Source: Streptomyces sp. NBC_01478 (lineage in GTDB: Bacteria; Actinomycetota; Actinomycetes; Streptomycetales; Streptomycetaceae). Taken from it: 64,000 nucleotides of DNA. The position numbers and the translations under genes were made by a program. The stretch is taken from NCBI RefSeq assembly GCF_036227225.1, contig NZ_CP109444.1, positions 2,771,501 through 2,835,500 on the forward strand. The letters are read 5' to 3'. Shown here piece by piece: positions 1 to 8,719 of this stretch (positions within the stretch are counted from its first letter, which is position 1; each line of letters opens with the position of its first letter). Below the pieces are notes generated by a model. That model worked only from the letters and a program-made list of their open reading frames with translations, ran no database searches and was not told the origin of the DNA.

Positions 1-438
1 GATCGCGGCGAGATGGGCGGTGAGCTGTCCCTTGTCGTCACTGGCGCCGCGCGCGTGGACGTACCCGCTGTCGAGACGCGGCCGGAACGGGTCCGTGGTC
101 CACGCGGAGCGGGGTGCGGCGGGCTGGACGTCGTAGTGCCCGTAGACGAGGAGCACGGGGGCGCCCGGCCGGTGGAGCCAGTCGGCGGTGACGACGGGGG
201 CGGCTCGGCCAGGGCGGACGGTGACCGTGTCGAGGCCGATGCGGCGCAGGTGTGCGGCGAGGCGCGCGGCACACCGCCGGAGGTCGGCGCGATGCCCTGC
301 CGCGGCGCTGACGGTGGGGTACCGCAGCAGCGCGCACAGCAGGGCGAGCGTGGCGGGGCGCCGGGTCCGTGCGAGACGCAGCGCGGCTTCGGTTCGGGCC
401 CGGGACCGGGACCGGACGGCCCGGGGCTGAGCGCTCAT
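1..438 (-). CDS. M20 family metallopeptidase (partial, C-terminus outside window)
   Basis: The minus-strand frame opens at an ATG at 438 (MSAQPRAVRSR...) and runs off the left edge, so about 146 N-terminal residues are visible. Two M20/dipeptidase signatures are clear: VYGHYDVQPA, whose His is a zinc ligand, and HARGASDDKGQL, which supplies the bridging Asp region. Family members hydrolyse dipeptides or N-acyl amino acids with a dinuclear zinc centre; the substrate cannot be told from the N-terminus. The first 30 residues are Arg-rich and do not look like a signal peptide. It follows the 398-aa gene by 35 bp on the same strand, so it may be the last visible gene of the operon starting at 8492. 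The family call is secure; operon membership is inferred. Confidence 0.85.
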   Translation of the reverse strand, partial: MSAQPRAVRSRSRARTEAALRLARTRRPATLALLCALLRYPTVSAAAGHRADLRRCAARLAAHLRRIGLDTVTVRPGRAAPVVTADWLHRPGAPVLLVYGHYDVQPAAPRSAWTTDPFRPRLDSGYVHARGASDDKGQLTAHLAAI

Positions 439-473
439 CGGCCCGTCCTCCAGGTCGCCGGGTCAGGGGGTGG

Positions 474-1670
474 TCACACCCGGACCCCGTTCAGTGGTGC
501 CGGGGCCCGGCCTCGGGTGGCGGGACTCCTGGAGGGGGGCGGGGTGGGGCGATGGGAGTCGCGTCGGGTGGTCGTCAGGGGGGCGCGGGATCGGTCCCAG
601 GGGAAGGTGCGGCGGTCCTCCTGGCGGGATGCCATGCCCAGGGACTGGGCGCTGGTGAGCCACTCCTCCGCGCTCTCGGCGATCTCCAGCAGCAGTGCCT
701 CGAAGTTCGCGCGCTGGGTCTGCAGCAGGTGCGGCTGGGCCAGCCAGCGCAGCACCTCACGGCCCGCGATCGCCATCCGCTGCCGGGGCGAGGTGACCAG
801 GCGCTCGCCGAAGTACTGGGCGAGCACGATCTCGACCACGTCCCACGCGGTGTCGGCGCCGAAGAGCCGTTTGATGTCGTCCGAGCCGAGGATCCGGTAG
901 GCCTCGTCGAGCAGTTGCATCACTTCGACGCGCAACACGTTGACATGGCCGTACGAGGTGAACTTCAGGTTGTTGCGCAGGTCCAGGCCCGCCCTGCGGA
1001 CCACCGCGATGCTGCCGAAGCTGGGGTCGTAGGCCCGCTCGCGCACCACGTCCGCGATCCGCTTGTCGCGGTGGAAGAGGGCGACCTGGTTCATGAAGTG
1101 TTCCAGCAGGCCGTGGTAGTCGGAGTTGGCCCGCGAGCCGGTCGGCACGGGCGAGCGGCCGTAGCCGAACGCCCTGCGGTACGCGGCGAGCCGGTCCCGC
1201 CGGGTGTAGCGCAGCACTTCCCGCCGGTCGAACTGGTAGAGCGCGTACGCTCCCGCGCCGCTGGACAGGTAGACCGCGCCGGCGCGGAACAGCTCCTGGA
1301 GCTTCTGCACCGCGCGGAAGACCCCGACCATCTCGTGCTGGTAGATGTAGTAGAGGTCCGCCATCGCGACGAGCCGCTCGGCCGATACCGACTCGTCGTA
1401 CGGCTCGATCTCCTGTGGCAGCCGGGTCTTGCCGAGCGCGTCGGCGGCCTGCTCGCCGATGCCGACGAGCTGGGCGAGCCCTTTGTCGGGCGGGGGTTTC
1501 TGTTGCAGGTCGGCCTTGACCGCGGACCGCAGCAGGTCGTCGATCTGCTTGGTCAGGACGTCCGCGAGCTGTGGGTCGGCGACGAGCTGCGCGGACAGCC
1601 GGTCGGTGACGGTCTCCCGGAGGGCCGCGATGCGGTCGAGGAAGGCCTGGTATTCCTGTGCGTTCGCCAT
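474..1670 (-). CDS. Conserved hypothetical protein, 398 aa, accessory operon
   Basis: I do not recognise a named family. The ATG at 1670 is preceded by GAGGAGACCC, a good ribosome site, and lies 12 bp downstream of the 970-aa gene. The protein is mostly helical and charged, with no signal peptide or membrane segment. Residues 1-110 look like a helical bundle and 110-340 contain aromatic helices with a DLYYIYQHEM stretch. The last 60 residues are disordered and rich in Pro, Arg and Thr. No catalytic motif is visible. Its tight spacing in a seven-gene operon with two peptidase-like proteins and two acidic-repeat proteins implies a shared role. The function is unknown. Confidence 0.8.
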   Translation of the reverse strand: MANAQEYQAFLDRIAALRETVTDRLSAQLVADPQLADVLTKQIDDLLRSAVKADLQQKPPPDKGLAQLVGIGEQAADALGKTRLPQEIEPYDESVSAERLVAMADLYYIYQHEMVGVFRAVQKLQELFRAGAVYLSSGAGAYALYQFDRREVLRYTRRDRLAAYRRAFGYGRSPVPTGSRANSDYHGLLEHFMNQVALFHRDKRIADVVRERAYDPSFGSIAVVRRAGLDLRNNLKFTSYGHVNVLRVEVMQLLDEAYRILGSDDIKRLFGADTAWDVVEIVLAQYFGERLVTSPRQRMAIAGREVLRWLAQPHLLQTQRANFEALLLEIAESAEEWLTSAQSLGMASRQEDRRTFPWDRSRAPLTTTRRDSHRPTPPPSRSPATRGRAPAPLNGVRV

Positions 1671-1682
1671 GGGTCTCCTCCG

Positions 1683-4595
1683 TCAGGTCCGTAGGGCCTC
1701 GACCGTGTTGCTGCGGATGTCGTCCTCGGTGACGAGTGTGATCAGCCAGGTGAGGCCGGGCGGCGCGGCGGCGGGCAGGGCGTCGAAGGTGCAGAGCGCG
1801 CGCCCGAGGCAGTCCGTGTCCACCTGCTGGGACTCCGTCTCACCCAGATCGGGCCGCCCGGCCGCGACGAGCACGGCCGTCGAGTGCGGGGTGAAGCCGC
1901 GGCCCACCAGGGCCACGGTCGGGGTGGTGCCGCGCACGTGGGCGTGGTCGACGAAGACGATCTCGGGCGGTTCGGGGCGCTGTACGGCGCCCGCCAGCGT
2001 CACCGTGTCGTCGAGCTGGCCGGCCAGTTCCCGGAGCGCTCGCACGACCCGCGGCGTCCGCAGGCCGTCGGGGAGCGTCTTGTCGTAGGCCGGGTCCGTG
2101 CGCGGGAGGGTGACCAGTGTCTCGGTGGCCCGCACCAGGCCGGCGAGTTGGCCCAGGACGGGGGCGATCGCGATCACGCCGTCCTTGCCGGCGTCCTGGA
2201 TCAGCCGCGGCCCTTCGCGGGTGGTGACCCGCACCACCCAGTCCAGCAGGTCGGAGAGAAGGATCCGCGGGATCCCAGCACCGAGCCGGAGCTGGATCGT
2301 CTGGCGCTGCGCCTCGTCCACGAAGACCGTGTTGAGTGCGAACACCGTCTCCTGCACGGACTGGGCGACGACGTCCAGACTGCGGGACAACTGGATCAGG
2401 ATCGTGCCGAGCGAGGTCTGACTGCTGATGCCGGAGAACAGGTCCCGGTCGGTGTCCCAGCCGGCGGCGAGCGACAGGACATGGTCCACGACGATACGGA
2501 AGTTGGTGACGATCCGTTCCTCGTCGAGGGTGCCGACACGGGTGGTCCGGAGCCCGAACCGGTCGCGCAACTGGGCGAGTTGACCGCCGATCGTGTCGGG
2601 GTCCAGCCGCCCGCGCGGGTTGCGGGCGCCGAGCAGCAGGGTGAACAGTTCATCGACGCGCTGCACCCGTGGGCCGCCCTCGACCGCCAACTCGTCGACC
2701 AGTTCGCCGAGTTCGGTGCGGATGACGGTCCGGGTCGCCTCGGTGTCCTGCGGGTCGGCGGCGGGGTCGAGCGGGGTCAGTCCGTCCAGCAGCGGGGTGA
2801 TCTGCTCCAGCACGTTCTTGGCCCGCTGGTAGATGCTGGCCTGGGCTCCGGTGAGGGCGCCGAGGTCGGCCTGGACGGCGTAGCCGCGCGGACGCCAGTC
2901 GAACTCGGTGTGGCCCTGTACCTCGCGCAACTCGAAGGCACCGGCCAACGCGGCCTGGAAACCAGCGGTGTTGGAGCCCGGCCGCCAGCCGAGGACGTCC
3001 CGCAGGGCGCTCTCCACGGTCTGCGCGTAGCTGCCCGCGCGGTCGCCGTCACGGGTCGCCGGCGCACGTCCGTCGGTCTCGACGGTCTCCGTCAGGATGG
3101 GGAAGGTGGACAGGTCGACCACATTCTGGTCGGGTGCGGGCGGTGGTGTGGGGGCGGGCGGGGCGTGGTGCCCGTTCCGGCGCTGGTAGACGATGCTCCC
3201 GTCGGCGAAGGAGTTCACCTCGACCGGGAAGCGCTGCACGGGTTCGCCGTCCGCGCTCAGGACGCTCACGAGGAACCTGCCCGGAGCGGGCGAGAGCCAC
3301 TCGTAGAAGCCGTCCTCGCCGCTCTGGCGGGAGGCGATGACCTTGCCGCCCAGGTCGCGGATCTCCACGGTGGCGAACTTCAGCGGCTGTCCGTCCTGGT
3401 CGCGGACGAAGCCGCGGATGCCGTGCTCCTCCTCGCCCAGGACGAGGTCGGGCACCTCGGTGGGGGGATCGCCGGCCGTGACGTCCACCAGGTGCTCGGC
3501 GGGTTCGTCGGCGGTCAGCAGGCGGCCACCCACGTCCACGGGGGAGTCGGCCAGGCCCACGGTCCATTTGCCGGCGGTGAGTTGGCTCAGGTCGTAGACG
3601 CCGTCGGCGTCGGTGATGGCGACCACCTCGAGGTCTCCCTGACGGGCCACGATCTCGATGTTCGCCAGCGGTGCTCCGAGGCGGTGCAGAACGCGACCCG
3701 TCCGGAACACCAGCGGGACGAACTCGAATTGGTCCAACAGCTTCATGTCGTCACCGGCCCGCACATCGGCGGTGATCCGGTCGCTGCCGGGCTTCGCGGT
3801 GACCCGCTGCCCGGTGCTGCCGTGGGTCGCCGCGGTCGTGTCGGCGACGGCGAGGAACACCTTGCCCTTGGGAATGTCGTCGAAGACGAGCTTCGTGAGG
3901 GTGGCGTCGGTCGCGAGCCGGCGGGGCGGCAGGTCGAGCCGGTCGGCGCGGGTCAGTTCGAAGACGACTCCGATGACAGGGTCGCCGTTGTACTCGGGGC
4001 AGACGCTGATCTGCGCGGGCGCGGCCTCGTAGTAGATCTTCTGCGTGTCGATGCGCGGCGGCCTGCCACCGCGATTGATGACGAAGTCGCCGTCTCGCGG
4101 TACGAACCGGTCGTCGTCGAGGGATTGCGGGCTCACCTCGACCAGGTCGACGTCCCGGCAGGTGGCGTACACGTCGCCGTCGGCCCGGCTCGTGAAGGAC
4201 TTCCCCGCCACTTTTACGACGACGTCGCGCAGCGGTGTCTTGTCGGCGTGGAGCGTGCGGAGGCGGAACAGCCGTTTCTCGTCGTCTTTCGGGAGGAGAA
4301 GGATGTCCACGATGCCGTTGCGGGCGTCGGAGCCGCGGAGTTCTTCCTTGCAGCCGTCCTCATGGACGACCAGCGCCTTCGAGAATTCGTCGAGGCCGGC
4401 CACCTTGATGTCGTGTTCCTCGGAATCGGCACACTCCCATGCGGTGAGGCCGTTCCTGTCCGTGGGCTCCAGGTGCGTCTTGCCGATCGTGAGCGTCACG
4501 CCGGAAGGCGTGGGCCAGTCCTCCTGCCACCCCTTGACGCGCCCGTCGTCCCGCGGCAACGGGCTGAGGAAGACCCGGATCCTGAGCTTGGCCAT
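1683..4595 (-). CDS. Large multidomain protein with carboxypeptidase-regulatory-like and IPT-like beta domains, 970 aa
   Basis: Starts at ATG 4595 behind AAGGAG. Residues 1-300 look like several small beta domains. At about 300-350 and 392-460 there are two carboxypeptidase-regulatory (CarbopepD_reg, transthyretin-like) repeats; one reads GIRGFVRDQDGQPLKFATVE followed by a GEDGFYEW turn. A Pro-rich linker covers about 478-490. A long helical region spans about 520-865, and the last 100 residues resemble an IPT/TIG Ig-like fold (PPEIVFVDHAHVRG...VALVGRGF). There is no signal peptide or membrane anchor, so export by a standard route is not evident. Such beta modules usually serve binding or scaffolding. 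The overall architecture is not one I recognise; the domain calls are by eye. Confidence 0.8.
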   Translation of the reverse strand: MAKLRIRVFLSPLPRDDGRVKGWQEDWPTPSGVTLTIGKTHLEPTDRNGLTAWECADSEEHDIKVAGLDEFSKALVVHEDGCKEELRGSDARNGIVDILLLPKDDEKRLFRLRTLHADKTPLRDVVVKVAGKSFTSRADGDVYATCRDVDLVEVSPQSLDDDRFVPRDGDFVINRGGRPPRIDTQKIYYEAAPAQISVCPEYNGDPVIGVVFELTRADRLDLPPRRLATDATLTKLVFDDIPKGKVFLAVADTTAATHGSTGQRVTAKPGSDRITADVRAGDDMKLLDQFEFVPLVFRTGRVLHRLGAPLANIEIVARQGDLEVVAITDADGVYDLSQLTAGKWTVGLADSPVDVGGRLLTADEPAEHLVDVTAGDPPTEVPDLVLGEEEHGIRGFVRDQDGQPLKFATVEIRDLGGKVIASRQSGEDGFYEWLSPAPGRFLVSVLSADGEPVQRFPVEVNSFADGSIVYQRRNGHHAPPAPTPPPAPDQNVVDLSTFPILTETVETDGRAPATRDGDRAGSYAQTVESALRDVLGWRPGSNTAGFQAALAGAFELREVQGHTEFDWRPRGYAVQADLGALTGAQASIYQRAKNVLEQITPLLDGLTPLDPAADPQDTEATRTVIRTELGELVDELAVEGGPRVQRVDELFTLLLGARNPRGRLDPDTIGGQLAQLRDRFGLRTTRVGTLDEERIVTNFRIVVDHVLSLAAGWDTDRDLFSGISSQTSLGTILIQLSRSLDVVAQSVQETVFALNTVFVDEAQRQTIQLRLGAGIPRILLSDLLDWVVRVTTREGPRLIQDAGKDGVIAIAPVLGQLAGLVRATETLVTLPRTDPAYDKTLPDGLRTPRVVRALRELAGQLDDTVTLAGAVQRPEPPEIVFVDHAHVRGTTPTVALVGRGFTPHSTAVLVAAGRPDLGETESQQVDTDCLGRALCTFDALPAAAPPGLTWLITLVTEDDIRSNTVEALRT

Positions 4596-4617
4596 CGTGC
4601 TCTCCTTTCTCTCCAGG

Positions 4618-5091
4618 TCAGCGGCGGGCGCCGGACGTGGAGCACGGGCTGTTCAGCGCGGCGATCTCCTGCCAGTAGGCGAGCAGCGCCGGCAGGGTGT
4701 CGTGCCAGAGCGTCTGCTGGCAGGCTTGGACGCAGCGGATCACCTCGTCCGCCCAGGCACCCGCCTCGCGGCGGTGTTCGGTACCGAGGGCAGCGAGTTC
4801 GGTGAGGTGTTCCGGAGCGGCCAACTGGCCGACCAGGACCCGGCCCAGGCGCTGGACGTACGACTGGCACAGGGCGACGGACGCCGGGGTGTCGTCGCCC
4901 AGGGCGGCCCGGGCCTGCTCGGCCGCGCCCATGGTCTCCAGGGCCGCGTTGGCCACCTCGTCCACCAACAGGACGTCCCCGCCTCGCGGTCGGTCGGACA
5001 CCGCGATCAGTTCGAGTTCGCGCACGGTGTCGCGCAGCCGTCCTGCTGCCGCCGTCAGGCCGGCGTACGCGGAGTGGACGGTCACGGTCAT
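4618..5091 (-). CDS. Small helical hypothetical protein, 157 aa
   Basis: The open frame extends further upstream, but the ATG at 5091 (MTVTVHSAYAG) is chosen because it overlaps the stop of the metallopeptidase-like gene by 4 bp (ATGA), the usual sign of translational coupling. The protein is Ala/Leu/Glu-rich and predicted all-helical, about 157 residues, with several Cys near the C-terminus (CVQACQQT). There is no signal peptide and no recognised domain. It precedes the 970-aa gene by 22 bp. The role is unknown; its size and coupling suggest a partner or adaptor for the neighbouring large proteins, which is inference only. Confidence 0.7.
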   Translation of the reverse strand: MTVTVHSAYAGLTAAAGRLRDTVRELELIAVSDRPRGGDVLLVDEVANAALETMGAAEQARAALGDDTPASVALCQSYVQRLGRVLVGQLAAPEHLTELAALGTEHRREAGAWADEVIRCVQACQQTLWHDTLPALLAYWQEIAALNSPCSTSGARR

Positions 5092-6440
5092 CGCCTCGCC
5101 AACTCGGTGTAGAAGTTCCGGGTGATCACGCCCGGGCGGGCCAGCCTGCGGTCCAGGGCGGAGCGGGCCGCGCCGATCAGGAAGCGGGCCGGGATGATGC
5201 CGGGGTCGGTGCCGGCGGCGAGGCGTTCGGCGGCCTCCACCTGCATCGCGTACTCCTTGGCTCCGAACGGGATCACCTGGGCGAGGCTGCGTCGGCCGAG
5301 TTGGGTGAAGGGCCGGAAGCAGAGGGTGTCCACGACCGCCGGATGGGCGGTGGCGAAGGTGGCGACCAGTTCGCGCGGCAGGGTGCCCGCCCGCGGGTCG
5401 GGATAGATGCGCGACCACAACCGGCCGTAGCGGTCCGCCTGTTCGGCGAAACCCATGTGGCGCAGCAGCTCGACGGAGATCCAGACCCGGAACCACGGGG
5501 TGGGGTGCGGGCCGCGCGGGTTGTACGTCAGGACGGACGCCGGGGAGCGGCCCACCACGTCCAGCAGCGAACCGACCACTGCCGGGCCGCCGAGCAGGAG
5601 TGCCGCCAGGTCGGCGTGGATCTCCCGGTTCCAGCGCACCCAGGTGCGGACCACGGACGGCGGGCAGCCCTCGTCGAGGAGCCGGGCCGCGATCGCCCGG
5701 GGCACCGCCCGGTCGAGTCCGAGGTCGCTCTGCAGGTTGTGCGAGACCTCGTGCAGGACGGCGCCCAGGGTCCAGGGGTTCACCAGGCGGTGGTACGGGA
5801 GTTGCACCAGCGGGAACGGGTTGAGCCGGCGGCCGAGGCGGCGCAGCGGGATGCCCCGCCGGAAGGTGGCCGGGGAGAATCCCGTGCGCATGAAGGAGAA
5901 CGGGGGCGGGGCGGGCAGCGGTTTGGCCTCGCCCACGCCCAGATAGGCGGCCTGGTAGCAGGACAGGGCGATGCGGTCGCAGGACAGCAGGGCGTCGGCG
6001 AAGACGGACTGCCGCTGGCCGAACAGCTCGAAGTAGAAGTCCCAGATGCGTTCGACCTCGCGGACCCAGTTGTGCGCCAGTTCCTTACTGGTGAGCAGGG
6101 CCTGGAGGCGCCGGGTGTCCGGGCGCGCGGCCGCCTCGCGGGCCTGGCGGGCCACCTGCTCGCTCTGCCGCAGCAGTTCACCCCGCAACTGCCCCAACAG
6201 GGCGTTGACGGCCTGGAGATGACCGGCGGTCGGGGCGGCGGCCCCGGTGCCGAACTCGCCCGCGCGGAACGGTCGCAGGGCTGCGGCGTGCCGGGTGACG
6301 TTCAACCCCTGGGCCCGCAGCCAGGGTTGACGCACCGGCACGGCTACGGCGGCCCGGCGCACCGGCCGGCCGGACCGGGCGGTCGCGGTGCCCGGGTCCG
6401 GTGTGCCGGTCGGCGGGGCGGGAGCCGTGGGCGCGCTCAT
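5088..6440 (-). CDS. HExxH zinc metallopeptidase-like protein, 450 aa
   Basis: The start at ATG 6440 (MSAPTAPAPPTG) lies 13 bp after the upstream gene; the longer open frame is Arg/Pro-rich and overlaps that gene. Residues 1-60 are Pro/Ala-rich and disordered. A helical region follows to about 170. LHEVSHNLQSD places a canonical HExxH zinc motif at residues 230-234. NREIHADLAALL at about 271-282 supplies a conserved Glu and His/Asp of the kind that gives the third ligand in gluzincin or minigluzincin enzymes. It lacks a signal peptide. The substrate is unknown. Given its place beside acidic-repeat proteins it may process them, which is speculation. Metal binding is likely; peptidase activity is inferred from motif alone. 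Confidence 0.75.
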   Translation of the reverse strand: MSAPTAPAPPTGTPDPGTATARSGRPVRRAAVAVPVRQPWLRAQGLNVTRHAAALRPFRAGEFGTGAAAPTAGHLQAVNALLGQLRGELLRQSEQVARQAREAAARPDTRRLQALLTSKELAHNWVREVERIWDFYFELFGQRQSVFADALLSCDRIALSCYQAAYLGVGEAKPLPAPPPFSFMRTGFSPATFRRGIPLRRLGRRLNPFPLVQLPYHRLVNPWTLGAVLHEVSHNLQSDLGLDRAVPRAIAARLLDEGCPPSVVRTWVRWNREIHADLAALLLGGPAVVGSLLDVVGRSPASVLTYNPRGPHPTPWFRVWISVELLRHMGFAEQADRYGRLWSRIYPDPRAGTLPRELVATFATAHPAVVDTLCFRPFTQLGRRSLAQVIPFGAKEYAMQVEAAERLAAGTDPGIIPARFLIGAARSALDRRLARPGVITRNFYTELARR

Positions 6441-6453
6441 CACCGGCCTCCGG

Positions 6454-7491
6454 TCAGCCGCCGTACGGCCCGCGCGGGCGGACCGGACGGTAGACGGGCA
6501 CCGGCACCCAGGCGACGGACATCGGCGGCAGCCCGGAAGGGCGCCTCGGTCCGGCACCGCGCGACCGGTAGGGACGGCTCGGGCCCGGTACGGGTGCGTA
6601 CGACGGTCCGGCACCGGGCGACCGGTACGAGCGGCTCGGGCCAACTGCCGGACCGTAGGAGGGCGTGGCGCCGAGCGAGCGGACGGCGGCCGTCGAGGCG
6701 GACATCGGCACCGCGGTCCCGGACCGTACGGCCCGGTGGTAGCGGCGGTCGACGGCCCGGGCCCGGCGTACGACCGCCCGGCGGCGCCGCGGGTCGGACA
6801 GGACGGCGGCGGTCTGGCCTGCCAGGGTGCGCACCGCCGAGCGCGCGGTGACCGGACGGCCGCGCGCGACCTGGCGGGCCAGGCTCCGCGCGGTGCGCAC
6901 GGCGATGGTGGGCAGCGCCTGGACCAGCGGTCGGGTCGCGGGGTCGCGGCGCAGGGTGCGGGTCACTCCGGCGAGGCCCCGCACCAGGTGCGGGGCGGCC
7001 CGCAGCACGGCGGGTGCGGCGCGGCGGGCGAGGCCGATCGCGAGGGGCGCGACGGCGCCGATCAGCGCCTCGGCCTCCTCCTCGGACTCCGCCTCCGCGG
7101 CGGCGTGGCCGAGGTGCTCCATCATGGCGTCCGGGTAGACCCGCCGCAGCGGGTTGGCCATCGCCTCTTCCTCGAACTCGGCCTCGTCCTCGTACTCGTG
7201 GAGGGACTCGCCTTCGTACTCGCCCTCGTCCTCGAACTCGGTCTCCTCCTCGTGGAGGGACTCGTCCTCGAACTCGCCCTCCGCCTCGAAGAGATACTCG
7301 AACTCGGACTCCTGGTCGCCGCTCGTGAGGGCGCCGAGCGCCGAACGGGCCGCCCGTCCGGCCAGGCCGGCGAGCCCGGACAGGAACTCCTCGCCCTCGT
7401 CCTCGTGCAGGGCCTCCCACTCCCCCTCCAGTTCGGGGAGCGGCGATGCGCCGGACGTCCTGGGGCCGGCTCCGTTGGTGCTCACGCTCAT
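6454..7491 (-). CDS. Acidic F/Y-E repeat protein with basic helical domain, 345 aa (paralogue A)
   Basis: Starts at ATG 7491 (MSVSTNGAGP). Residues 17-120 are extremely acidic with alternating aromatic residues (EFEYLFEAEGEFEDES, two ESLHE copies). Residues about 136-255 form an Ala/Arg/Leu-rich, strongly basic helical domain that aligns with residues 180-295 of the neighbouring paralogue: EAEALIGA, APHLVRGL, RPLVQALPTI, GRPVTARSAVR, LAGQTAAVL. The C-terminal 80 residues are Pro/Tyr/Arg-rich with two copies of PSYxPxxGPSRxYRSxGAG. The charge segregation could drive self-association or coacervation, or nucleic-acid or envelope binding; none is shown. I have seen similar hypothetical proteins in other bacteria but know no function. 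Confidence 0.8.
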   Translation of the reverse strand: MSVSTNGAGPRTSGASPLPELEGEWEALHEDEGEEFLSGLAGLAGRAARSALGALTSGDQESEFEYLFEAEGEFEDESLHEEETEFEDEGEYEGESLHEYEDEAEFEEEAMANPLRRVYPDAMMEHLGHAAAEAESEEEAEALIGAVAPLAIGLARRAAPAVLRAAPHLVRGLAGVTRTLRRDPATRPLVQALPTIAVRTARSLARQVARGRPVTARSAVRTLAGQTAAVLSDPRRRRAVVRRARAVDRRYHRAVRSGTAVPMSASTAAVRSLGATPSYGPAVGPSRSYRSPGAGPSYAPVPGPSRPYRSRGAGPRRPSGLPPMSVAWVPVPVYRPVRPRGPYGG

Positions 7492-7526
7492 GGCCGCTGT
7501 CCTTCCGTCTCCGTCATCCGTCTCGG

Positions 7527-8492
7527 TCAGCGCGCGTATCCGGGGCGGCGTGGACGCCCGCCCTGGTACTGGCGGCGGGGGTGTCCGGCGCGGGCGGCGG
7601 GGCCCGTGGCACGGCGGGCGGCGGTCGCGGCGCGGACGTTGCGCTGCAGCGCGCGGGTGGTCCGCTGCGGGCTGCCCAGTACCCGGCGGGTCTGGCCCGC
7701 CATGACCCGGGCGGCGGCGCGGCGGTCGACGGGGCGGCCTGCGGCGGCACGGGCGCCCAGCACGCGGGCGGTGCGCCGGACGATCAGCGGTACGGCGCGC
7801 ACGGCGGGGCGGGTGGCGCGCTGCCTGCGCAGCAGCCGGGTCAGCACACAGGTGGCGCGCACCAGGTGCGGCAGCAGCCTGCGCAGGGTGGCCCGGTCCT
7901 GTGCGGACAGCGCGGCGACGGTGGCCGCGCCGATCATCGCCTCGGCCTCCGCCTCGGTCCGGGCCTGGGCGGCGACCGCGGCCATCATCTCGGCCATCGC
8001 CTCCTGCTGGGTGAGCGGCCGGGACAACTCCTCCTCGGCCTCCGCCTCGAACTCGCCCTCCCCTTCCTCCTCGTAGAGGTACTCGTCCTCCAACTCCCCC
8101 TCGCCCAGGGCCCGGGCGGCGAGGTTCCCGAGGGTGCCGCCGAGCGGGCCGCCGATCGCGGTGCCCACCAGCGGAGCGGCGATGCGGGCGACGCTGCGCA
8201 GCATCGGGGCGGCGCGGCGGACGAAGGAGCCGATACGGCGGAAGAAGGCCTCGTCCTCGTTCTCGTACTCCGACTCGCCCTCCCACTCGGTCTCGTACTC
8301 CTCCTCGAACTCGCCCTCGTTCTCCCCCTCGCCCAGGAGGCCGCCGACGGCGCCGGCGATCCGGCTGAGGAACTCCTCGCCCTCGCCTTCCTCTTCGTAG
8401 AGGTACTCGTCCTCCTCCTCACCGGCTCCCTCGAACTCGCCCTCCAGGGCGGCTTCCTCCTCGTACTCCACGTCTGCCTGGCGCATCTGCAT
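7527..8492 (-). CDS. Acidic Y/F-E repeat protein with glycine-zipper and basic helical domain, 321 aa (paralogue B)
   Basis: First gene of the minus-strand operon. The ATG at 8492 (MQMRQADVEYEEE) follows GGAGAGAGG; a second ATG at 8486 is possible. Residues 8-83 are acidic and aromatic. Residues 84-130 are basic then hydrophobic with a glycine-zipper-like stretch (PLVGTAIGGPLGGTLG), which could insert in or pack against membrane. Residues 134-155 are a second acidic tract repeating DEYLYEEEGEGE almost exactly from 28-39. Residues 178-295 are the basic Ala/Arg helical domain shared with the next gene (LPHLVRAT, RATRPAVRAVPLIVRRT, AGRPVDRRAAARV). The two genes are diverged duplicates. The function is unknown. 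Confidence 0.8.
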   Translation of the reverse strand: MQMRQADVEYEEEAALEGEFEGAGEEEDEYLYEEEGEGEEFLSRIAGAVGGLLGEGENEGEFEEEYETEWEGESEYENEDEAFFRRIGSFVRRAAPMLRSVARIAAPLVGTAIGGPLGGTLGNLAARALGEGELEDEYLYEEEGEGEFEAEAEEELSRPLTQQEAMAEMMAAVAAQARTEAEAEAMIGAATVAALSAQDRATLRRLLPHLVRATCVLTRLLRRQRATRPAVRAVPLIVRRTARVLGARAAAGRPVDRRAAARVMAGQTRRVLGSPQRTTRALQRNVRAATAARRATGPAARAGHPRRQYQGGRPRRPGYAR

Positions 8493-8650
8493 CGCCGCCT
8501 CTCTCCACGCGGTCAGGCAACTCACCCTGCTCTGCGGAAAGTTGGGGAGACAGTCACACGTCCTGCGGTCGATCGGTCCGGTCGGGTTCGGATGAGTGTC
8601 GCTCGGACGTGCTACGCGCGAATCGGGCACGGAGCGGTCGGCCCCGCTGT

Positions 8651-8698
8651 TAAAGTGCGCTCCATGCCGTGCGTGTGGACCGGCAATGCCGCCGGTCC
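8651..8698 (+). promoter_or_regulatory. Candidate promoter and leader hairpin for the LuxR-type gene
   Basis: In the 227-bp divergent gap a TAAAGT -10-like box lies at 8651-8656. It is followed by a perfect inverted repeat, GGACCGGC (8677-8684) and GCCGGTCC (8691-8698), with a 6-nt loop, just before the AAGGGGG ribosome site of the regulator. It could be an operator or a leader hairpin. No good -35 box is seen. Confidence 0.35.
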
Positions 8699-8719
8699 GC
8701 TGAGGCAAGGGGGCCGGCG

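Noticed and set aside
1884..4805. 973-aa plus-strand open frame across the 970-aa gene
   Set aside because: It is a high-GC shadow: Gly/Val/Arg/Ala-rich with no ribosome site, exactly opposite a minus-strand protein with recognisable domains and good starts.
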